DNA of 30,337 bases from CANHBY01 sp031376995 (lineage in GTDB: Bacteria; Pseudomonadota; Gammaproteobacteria; Burkholderiales; Burkholderiaceae_C). The notes beneath the pieces were generated by a model. The model saw only the letters and a list, made by a program, of their open reading frames with translations, did not search any database and had not been told where the DNA came from. Where the stretch lies: contig JANMEO010000141.1 of assembly GCA_031376995.1 (NCBI GenBank), forward strand, positions 1 through 30,337. Reading direction: 5' to 3'. Below are positions 24,928-30,337 of the stretch, in pieces. Position numbers and translations under genes: made by a program. Position 1 is the stretch's first letter. Each line of letters begins with the position of its first letter.

Positions 24928-27843
24928 TTAGAGTGAGGTGCGTTGCGTATCAGTCAACTCAAAGGGCAGTTTGATCTGACTGAGGTCACGTCGTGTTTCA
25001 ACCATCACCAGCGGGCCAGAGTCGTCGACCTTGACCACTTGAGGCTCACGCGGAACATGAGGGGTGTGAGGCTCGTTGGCAATCGATTCTTGAGCCAAGC
25101 GAATTTTCTCTTTGTCAGAACTGACCCAGTGCAAGCCCTTTTCGCTTGTTAATGACTTCAGGGCTTCAGTTGCCAAAACAAACGGTTCAGCAGCCTCAGG
25201 GGGCGTTTCATTGGGCTGTGCTGCCGCTTCGGCAGCCACAGTGAGTGCCGGCACAGCAACTGCGGGTATGGATTCGGTAGCGCTGGCATGAGGCATCGTA
25301 TCGATGGCGGGAGCCAAAGAGTTGATGCTCAGCTCAGGCACCCCTGAGGGGGAGGCTAGGGCTACAGGTTGAGCTTGGGTGTCGGCCTGGGTTGATGCGT
25401 AAGAGGGCAATACATCGGTTGGGTTCACATCCTGGGGCGTACGTTCACGGCGCACGCGCTCACGTCCGCGGTTGCGCCTTTGACTGTCGCTTGGCTCGGT
25501 CCCCTCGGCAACGGTTGCAGCTTTGCTTTCAAGCGATACAGCTTCAGACTCACTTGCGAGCTCTGGCGAGGTAAGTGTCGGTTTGGGGGCGATCAAAATC
25601 TCTGCGCCAGAGAGCTCTGTACTGCTAGGCAGCTCGGCGCGATCGCGTCCACCGCGACCACGACGGCGACGGCGGCTGCCGTTAGGTGCTGCATTGACGC
25701 TGAGGTCGGCCGTCTCGGCAGGGGTTTCGGTGTCTATAGAGGTTGCAGCCTCAGGCTCACCCTGGGTTGATTTTGCCGTGGTCGGCAATTGGGGGCGACG
25801 TGGCTCGCGCTCAGGGCGTGCGCGTCGGGGGGCGTCAGGGCGGTCAGTGGCTTCAGCAGTTGTCTTGGCTGGCAAGGCTATTGGCGCTTGAATCTGAGTC
25901 TGGGCCCGTGAGTCGGCGCCCTCAACACGTGCGCCTCGGACTGGAAGGGTATCTTTGCGCTCAGTGCGCTCGCCCTGTCGCCCAGGCCGGGGGCTGCGTA
26001 CTGGGCGTTCATGGCGTTTCTCGCTCGCAAGGGTGTCGGGGGCGCTCGGTATGGTTTCAGTTAACTTGCTTTGGGCGATGGCGGAGGACAGATTCTTGCG
26101 CGCAGCGGTAGGGCTGGGGTGAGCTGGGCCAAAGAGTTTCTTAATCCACCCAAAAAACCCACCTCCTGATGAGGGCTCAGAAGATGCTGAGCCCGCTGCT
26201 GTAAGTGTGGGTGCAACCTTGGGCCTCACAGGCGCTGGGGTCTCAGGCAGAACCCCCTTGATCACTGGCGTTTGCTTGGGCTTGTCACTGATGTCACGCC
26301 GACGGGTGATGCCGACCTCATCCTCTTGGTTATCGATCATGGTGTAGCTCGCCTGGAGGTTCTCCAGGCGAGGATCATCCAGGCGCAGTCGCTCGAGGCG
26401 ATAGTTGGGCGTTTCGAGATTTTTATTGGGCACAAGCAGCACCGTCACTCGTTGCTTAAGCTCAATCTTGGTGATTTCGGTGCGCTTTTCGTTGAGCAAG
26501 AAACTGGTGACTTCGACAGGCACTTGCACGTGCACCGCTGCCGTGTTGTCTTTCATGGATTCTTCTTGCACCATGCGCAAAATTTGCAATGCGCTGGATT
26601 CGGTGTCGCGAATGTGGCCCGTACCGTTGCAGCGTGGGCAGGTGATGTGGCTGCCTTCACTCAGGGCAGGACGCAGGCGCTGACGACTGAGCTCCAGCAG
26701 TCCAAATTTGCTGATACTGCTGAGTTGCACGCGAGCGCGGTCGGGGCGCAGGGCTTCACGCAGGCGGTTTTCAACCTCACGTCGGTTGCGTGACTCTTCC
26801 ATGTCGATGAAGTCGACAACAATCAAGCCCCCCAGATCGCGCAGGCGCATCTGGCGTCCAATTTCTTCAGCGGCTTCGAGGTTGGTGCGGGTCGCGGTTT
26901 CTTCGATGTCACTGCCTCGTGTCGAACGAGCGCTGTTGACGTCGACAGAGACTAAGGCCTCTGTGTGGTCGATCACGATGGCGCCACCCGAGGGCAGAGT
27001 CACTGTGCGAGAGAACGCAGTTTCGATTTGATGCTCAATTTGAAAGCGGCTGAAAAGCGGCGCGTCATCTCGGTAACGTTTGACCTTGTGTGCTGACTCA
27101 GGCATCACATGGCCCATGAACTGCGAGGCTTGTTCAAAAATGTCATCGGTGTCGATCAAAATCTCGCCGACATCCAATGTGAAGTAGTCTCGAATGGCAC
27201 GAATCACCAGCGATGACTCTTGGTAAATGAGAAACGCCCCTTTGCCTGCTTTGCCCGCTTCGTCAATGGCGGCCCAAAGCTTAAGCATGTAGTTCAAGTC
27301 CCATTGGAGCTCTTCAACGTTGCGGCCAATGCCTGCGGTGCGAGCAATCAAGCTCATGCCTTTGGGATAGTCGAGCTTTTCGAGGTTCTCTTTGAGCTCT
27401 TCGCGGTCTTCACCTTCAATTCTGCGGCTGACACCGCCGCCCCGAGGGTTGTTGGGCATAAGCACCAAGTAGCGCCCAGCCAAGCTGATGAAGGTGGTCA
27501 GTGCGGCGCCTTTGTTGCCGCGTTCTTCTTTTTCGACTTGAATGAGTAACTCTTGACCATGAGATATGACGTCTTGAATTCGTGCGTCGCGCGCGCTCGC
27601 ACCGTCGCGAAAATACTGACGCGAAATTTCTTTAAAGGGCAAAAATCCATGGCGGTCCTCGCCGTAGTCCACAAAGCAGGCCTCAAGTGAGGGCTCGATG
27701 CGGGTGACGATGGCCTTGTAAATATTGCCTTTGCGTTGTTCCCGGCCTTCGATTTCGGTTTCGAAGTCGAGCAGTTTTTGACCGTCGACAATCGCTAGAC
27801 GACGCTCTTCAGATTGCGTCGCGTTGATCAGCATGCGTTTCAT
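24928..27843 (-). CDS. rne: Ribonuclease E
   Basis: RNase E starts mRNA decay and matures rRNA and tRNA, and scaffolds the degradosome. The 971-residue protein opens MKRMLINATQSEERRLAIVD, followed by an S1 domain (about 35-125), the RNase H-like/DNase I-like core with DVNSARSTRG and VDFIDME, and the zinc link C402-P-R-C405, placed almost as in E. coli. The disordered C-terminal half holds the amphipathic membrane segment GFFGWIKKLFG (562-572) and Arg-rich RNA-binding patches (SRRRRRGRGGRDRAELP; RRNRGRERVRRERTP). I chose the ATG at 27843, which has a GGAG site; upstream codons in the same frame lie in the structured leader. Confidence 0.97.
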   Translation of the reverse strand: MKRMLINATQSEERRLAIVDGQKLLDFETEIEGREQRKGNIYKAIVTRIEPSLEACFVDYGEDRHGFLPFKEISRQYFRDGASARDARIQDVISHGQELLIQVEKEERGNKGAALTTFISLAGRYLVLMPNNPRGGGVSRRIEGEDREELKENLEKLDYPKGMSLIARTAGIGRNVEELQWDLNYMLKLWAAIDEAGKAGKGAFLIYQESSLVIRAIRDYFTLDVGEILIDTDDIFEQASQFMGHVMPESAHKVKRYRDDAPLFSRFQIEHQIETAFSRTVTLPSGGAIVIDHTEALVSVDVNSARSTRGSDIEETATRTNLEAAEEIGRQMRLRDLGGLIVVDFIDMEESRNRREVENRLREALRPDRARVQLSSISKFGLLELSRQRLRPALSEGSHITCPRCNGTGHIRDTESSALQILRMVQEESMKDNTAAVHVQVPVEVTSFLLNEKRTEITKIELKQRVTVLLVPNKNLETPNYRLERLRLDDPRLENLQASYTMIDNQEDEVGITRRRDISDKPKQTPVIKGVLPETPAPVRPKVAPTLTAAGSASSEPSSGGGFFGWIKKLFGPAHPSPTAARKNLSSAIAQSKLTETIPSAPDTLASEKRHERPVRSPRPGRQGERTERKDTLPVRGARVEGADSRAQTQIQAPIALPAKTTAEATDRPDAPRRARPEREPRRPQLPTTAKSTQGEPEAATSIDTETPAETADLSVNAAPNGSRRRRRGRGGRDRAELPSSTELSGAEILIAPKPTLTSPELASESEAVSLESKAATVAEGTEPSDSQRRNRGRERVRRERTPQDVNPTDVLPSYASTQADTQAQPVALASPSGVPELSINSLAPAIDTMPHASATESIPAVAVPALTVAAEAAAQPNETPPEAAEPFVLATEALKSLTSEKGLHWVSSDKEKIRLAQESIANEPHTPHVPREPQVVKVDDSGPLVMVETRRDLSQIKLPFELTDTQRTSL

Positions 27844-28250
27844 GTTCACTCCTAGCAGTCGCGGCCCTATAGGCCGCACTCATCCAATCACCGATGCATG
27901 ACAAACAAAGATGAACCACAAGGGTGTCGCCTTGAACTGAGCTCGCGGGTCGTGAGACCCGTGGAGCACAGTGTTGGCTCGTGTAGAGGGAGACAAGCAG
28001 ATGGCCTGAACGCTGAAATAGTCGTCGCTCGATGAATAGCGACCCTGGCACCACTGCGTGCAGGCAAAGAGCTTGGCGCTTCAATGGGGCGCTGCCAGCC
28101 TGCGGCACAGTGAGAGGTGAAAACCGTCGTCAGCATCCGCTTGGAGTCACTTGACACACACAACAAGCATTGAACGGCGGGTTTGAGGCGCCGGCCTGAT
28201 TGTTGTGATGAAAACCTTTATTGAGGCTCATTCAGAGTTTGTTTTGCCGC
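27844..28250 (-). promoter_or_regulatory. Structured rne 5' leader (putative autoregulatory)
   Basis: The 577-base gap between rne and rluC lacks a convincing gene. On the rne side it holds several perfect stems: GCGGCC/GGCCGC at 27861-27877, ending 9 bases upstream of the GGAG site; CGGGTC/GACCCG with a four-base loop at 27946-27961, flanked by GCTC/GAGC; and GTCGCT/AGCGAC at 28024-28043. In E. coli a long hairpin-rich rne leader lets RNase E limit its own mRNA. A similar role is inferred here; the sequence itself is not obviously alike. Confidence 0.5.
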
Positions 28251-28255
28251 AAAAA

Positions 28256-28284
28256 ATTGCTCTGCTGCAACGATTGTGAGTCAA
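28256..28284 (-). promoter_or_regulatory. Weak candidate rne promoter
   Basis: On the minus strand TTGACT (28284-28279) matches the -35 consensus at five positions, but the box 17 bases on (AGCAAT) is poor. It would give a leader of about 400 bases, close to the long leader known for E. coli rne. Other promoters are possible. Confidence 0.25.
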
Positions 28285-28350
28285 TGGCTGTTAGCAGAGT
28301 AGGCTTTTGCGTTGCATTGCCCAATGGGCAGACCGAGCCCGCCCACCATA

Positions 28351-28380
28351 AGTTGTTGCACCATAACGAACAACTGGTGC
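28351..28380 (+). other. Interleaved inverted repeats upstream of rluC
   Basis: AGTTGTT (28351-28357) is complementary to AACAACT (28369-28375), and the next five bases GCACC (28358-28362) are complementary to GGTGC (28376-28380). Both cannot easily form at once because no connecting loops remain, so they would be alternative hairpins. The site is 40-70 bases before rluC and may be an operator or a leader switch. Confidence 0.4.
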
Positions 28381-28420
28381 CCACATTTTTTGTCACTGCA
28401 TATTAAAATTTGCCAAATCA

Positions 28421-29518
28421 ATGACTTACAGCAACTTCGTGGTCAACCCAATTATAGGTGCCAAAGTGGACTCACAAAAGCCGAGTAAACAGTTTTTTCG
28501 GCTGACTGGGGAGCGGGAGATCCCTAATTCTCCTGTCGTTGCGCCTGTGGTCAAAGCGCTTGTTGTCGATGAGGCCGGGGAGGGGCAGCGCTTGGACAAC
28601 TTGTTGTTTCGTCACCTCAAGGGTGTGCCCAAAACCCATGTGTACCGCTTGATTCGCAGCGGCGAGGTCAGAGTCAATCAACGTCGTGCTTCAGTCGATA
28701 CCCGTTTGGCCTTGGGTGACGTTGTGCGGATTCCTCCTGTGCGTATGGCGGCACCGGCTTCAGGTCGGGCAGCAGCTGCTGCTGCGGCAGCCCCGCTGCG
28801 CGAGTTTGAGATTGTGTTTGAAGATGAGCAATTGCTGGTGATCAATAAACCAGCAGGCGTGGCGGTGCACGGTGGGAGCGGGGTCAGCTTTGGCGTGATC
28901 GAGCAGTTGCGTCAGGCGCGTCCACAGGCGCGTTTTCTTGAGCTGGTGCACCGGCTAGATAGAGAGACTTCGGGCTTGCTGATTGTGGCCAAAAAACGCT
29001 CGGCTTTGCTGTATCTGCAAGACCAATTTCGTGACCGTCAGATCGACAAGACTTATGTGGCTCTGGTCAAAGGTCTGTGGCCGGCTCGTCACAAGCTGGT
29101 TGATGTAGCGCTGCATAAATACATCGATGCCCATGGGGAGCGACGGGTTAAGGTCGTTCCTCCAGAGCATGAAGAGGGTCGGCGATCGGTTAGTTGGGTT
29201 CATGTGGTGCAGCATATGGGTGACTTTAGTCTTTTGGATGTGACCATCAAAACAGGTCGCACGCATCAGATTCGAGTGCATTTGAGCGCGCATGGCTTTC
29301 CCATCGTGGGTGACGATAAATACGGCGATTTTGCTTTTAACAAGGCCTTGGGTCGTGGACAGGGGGCGCCTCAATGCCGATTTGGCCGCATGTTTTTGCA
29401 TGCCAAATTTTTGCGTTTTGTTCATCCGGCAACACGGGCCGTGATAGAACTCGTGGCCCCATTGCCCGCAGATTGCTTATCTTTGTTGGCGGTGCTTCAA
29501 TCGGCAGGCGGTCGTTGA
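28421..29518 (+). CDS. rluC: 23S rRNA pseudouridine synthase RluC
   Basis: RluC isomerises uridines in 23S rRNA domain V (955, 2504, 2580 in E. coli numbering). The protein has 365 residues, longer than the ~320 usual. An N-terminal tail of about 45 residues precedes an S4 RNA-binding domain (GEGQRLDNLLFRHLKGVPKT). A run of eight alanines (A117-A124) forms the linker to the catalytic domain. The catalytic aspartate is D180 in HRLDRETSG. KTGRTHQIRVHL and DDKYGD are also typical. The start is uncertain; a GTG at 28466 would trim the tail. It is divergent from rne, another RNA enzyme. Confidence 0.93.
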   Translation: MTYSNFVVNPIIGAKVDSQKPSKQFFRLTGEREIPNSPVVAPVVKALVVDEAGEGQRLDNLLFRHLKGVPKTHVYRLIRSGEVRVNQRRASVDTRLALGDVVRIPPVRMAAPASGRAAAAAAAAPLREFEIVFEDEQLLVINKPAGVAVHGGSGVSFGVIEQLRQARPQARFLELVHRLDRETSGLLIVAKKRSALLYLQDQFRDRQIDKTYVALVKGLWPARHKLVDVALHKYIDAHGERRVKVVPPEHEEGRRSVSWVHVVQHMGDFSLLDVTIKTGRTHQIRVHLSAHGFPIVGDDKYGDFAFNKALGRGQGAPQCRFGRMFLHAKFLRFVHPATRAVIELVAPLPADCLSLLAVLQSAGGR

Positions 29519-29613
29519 TGGGGCTGTGGCGTTGCGCCCCTGATCAGGATGGGCCGCGGTTTGCCCCTGCGCTGCCAGGCACGGGCATTTTCAAAGACCG
29601 AGATTGGGGGTAG
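29518..29613 (+). CDS. Possible 31-residue coupled small ORF
   Basis: The ATG overlaps the rluC stop in TGATG and the ORF ends four bases before the HAD start codon, so it fills the gap exactly. The peptide (MGLWRCAPDQDGPRFAPALP, then GTGIFKDRDWG) has no recognised domain. The same frame is open into rluC, so chance is a real possibility. Its stop lies in the GGGGGTAG that serves as ribosome site for the HAD gene, so it could act mainly to couple translation. Confidence 0.3.
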   Translation: MGLWRCAPDQDGPRFAPALPGTGIFKDRDWG

Positions 29614-29616
29614 GCA

Positions 29617-30279
29617 TTGATTTCAAAGCGCAAATTCGATTTGATTGTTTTCGATTGGGACGGGACTTTGTTCGATTCCACGGCTCTGATCACTCGCAGC
29701 ATACAGTTGGCTTGCTCAGATTTGGGCGTTCCTGTGCCAAGTGATCGTGATGCCAGCTATGTGATTGGCTTGGGTTTGATGGAGGCTTTGGCTTATGTGG
29801 CCCCCGCTTTGGCTGCCTCGCGGTACGAAGAACTTTGCGTTCGTTATCGTCACCATTACGTGCACCGCCAACATGAGGTCACGCTATTCGATGGCACGGT
29901 GCCCATGTTGCAAGGCCTCAAGGCACGCCAGCATTATTTGGCTGTGGCCACTGGCAAATCACGAGGTGGCCTGAATGAGGCCCTGAGCGTCAGTGGTTTG
30001 GCGGTGGTTTTTGATGCCACCCGAACCGCAGATGAGACTTGTTCTAAACCCAGCCCTCTGATGTTGCATGAGTTGATGTGCGAGTTGGGTGTGCCGCCAG
30101 AGCGCACGCTGATGATTGGCGATACAACCCATGACCTACAGATGGCTTTGAACGCGAGCACTGCCAGCGTTGGTGTGAGCTATGGCGCCCATGCGCACGA
30201 CACATTTGCCGATTTTTCGCCCCTTACCGTGGTTCATACCGTATCTGACTTAGACACCTGGTTGATCCAGCATGCGTAG
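29617..30279 (+). CDS. HAD-superfamily hydrolase (phosphoglycolate phosphatase-like)
   Basis: This 220-residue HAD subfamily IA phosphatase has the nucleophile and acid/base pair D13 and D15 in DWDGTLFDS, motif II in VATGKSRGGL, the motif III lysine in SKPSPLML and motif IV in IGDTTHDLQMA. The helical cap lies between about residues 20 and 90. The substrate is probably a small phosphorylated metabolite. The start is TTG: no ATG or GTG is suitably placed, and a strong GGGGGTAGG element precedes it. Association with rluC is common in this group. Confidence 0.9.
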   Translation: MISKRKFDLIVFDWDGTLFDSTALITRSIQLACSDLGVPVPSDRDASYVIGLGLMEALAYVAPALAASRYEELCVRYRHHYVHRQHEVTLFDGTVPMLQGLKARQHYLAVATGKSRGGLNEALSVSGLAVVFDATRTADETCSKPSPLMLHELMCELGVPPERTLMIGDTTHDLQMALNASTASVGVSYGAHAHDTFADFSPLTVVHTVSDLDTWLIQHA

Positions 30280-30280
30280 T

Positions 30281-30337
30281 CCATCTTCAGGTTGGATGGG
30301 TAGGGTGTGTTGATATACCCCTCGGAACTGAAGATGC
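30281..30337. repeat. Inverted pair of the dispersed repeat
   Basis: A forward copy (30282-30302; CATCTTCAG, then GTTGGATGGGTA) is followed by an inverted copy (30313-30337) whose reverse complement is GCATCTTCAG then TTCCGAGGGGTATATC. The outer nine bases of the two copies are perfectly complementary and the GGGTA parts meet in the centre, so a large hairpin can form. It starts directly after the HAD stop and may act as an mRNA-end structure. It runs to the end of the window and may continue. Confidence 0.7.

Noticed and set aside
25392..26793. Several plus-strand ORFs opposite the C-terminal half of rne
   Set aside because: They are antisense shadows caused by the Arg/Ala/Pro-rich low-complexity coding of RNase E.
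28351..28380. H-type RNA pseudoknot from the interleaved complements
   Set aside because: The connecting loops would have zero length across a seven-pair stem, which is sterically implausible; alternative hairpins are kept instead.
27809..28406. Small ORFs within the rne-rluC gap
   Set aside because: No domains, mutually overlapping, and better explained by the structured leader.
1..30337. tRNA, rRNA, CRISPR array or complete insertion sequence
   Set aside because: I read both strands for clover-leaf ends, regularly spaced repeats and transposase motifs and saw none. A covariance-model scan would be decisive.

Overview
The window looks like a chromosomal segment from a betaproteobacterium of order Burkholderiales, most likely family Comamonadaceae. 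The evidence is gene order and protein style. The run rpmF-plsX-fabH-fabD-fabG-acpP-fabF-(YgfX-like)-rpoE-rseA-rseB-degQ/mucD-lepA-lepB-DUF4845-rnc-era-recO-pdxJ-nagZ is the Burkholderiales arrangement, and a divergent rne/rluC pair follows it. Base composition is moderate in GC. The genus cannot be fixed from this sequence alone.

Layout. (1) Positions 1-5563 look accessory: a GC-rich SAM methyltransferase (+), an AT-rich fused sugar epimerase/C-methyltransferase (-), an ABC exporter half-transporter (-), a ~100-bp MITE-like element with 30-bp inverted ends, and copies of a short dispersed repeat. (2) Positions 5564-15642 are one tightly packed plus-strand block. It covers lipid precursor and fatty acid synthesis (rpmF, plsX, fabHDG, acpP, fabF), then a small membrane protein, then the envelope-stress module (sigma-E, anti-sigma RseA, RseB, periplasmic protease). 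(3) Positions 15643-16142 form a 500-bp gap with a convincing small-RNA-like unit (promoter, two hairpins, U-tract). (4) Positions 16143-23911 are a second packed plus-strand run: lepA, lepB, a DUF4845-type membrane protein, rnc, era, recO, pdxJ, nagZ. (5) Positions 24032-27843 are on the minus strand: a small coiled-coil hypothetical, a 500-bp intergenic region with strong hairpins and the repeat, and rne with its terminator. (6) Positions 28421-30279 are plus strand: rluC, a 31-codon small ORF, and a HAD phosphatase. The window ends in an inverted pair of the dispersed repeat.

How it works together. The fab genes make acyl-ACP from malonyl-CoA, and PlsX passes acyl chains to phospholipid synthesis. 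The rpoE module monitors outer membrane protein folding and is arranged to be co-transcribed with membrane lipid synthesis. LepB, LepA and DUF4845 connect translation with export. Rnc, Era, Rne and RluC are RNA and ribosome maturation factors. The acpS gene often found between pdxJ and nagZ is absent here, as is the yceD (DUF177) gene often found before rpmF.

The least explained signals are the dispersed palindromic repeat family (four loci), the putative small RNA upstream of lepA, the fused epimerase/C-methyltransferase, the MITE-like element, and the structured rne leader. No CRISPR array, tRNA, rRNA or complete insertion sequence was recognised.
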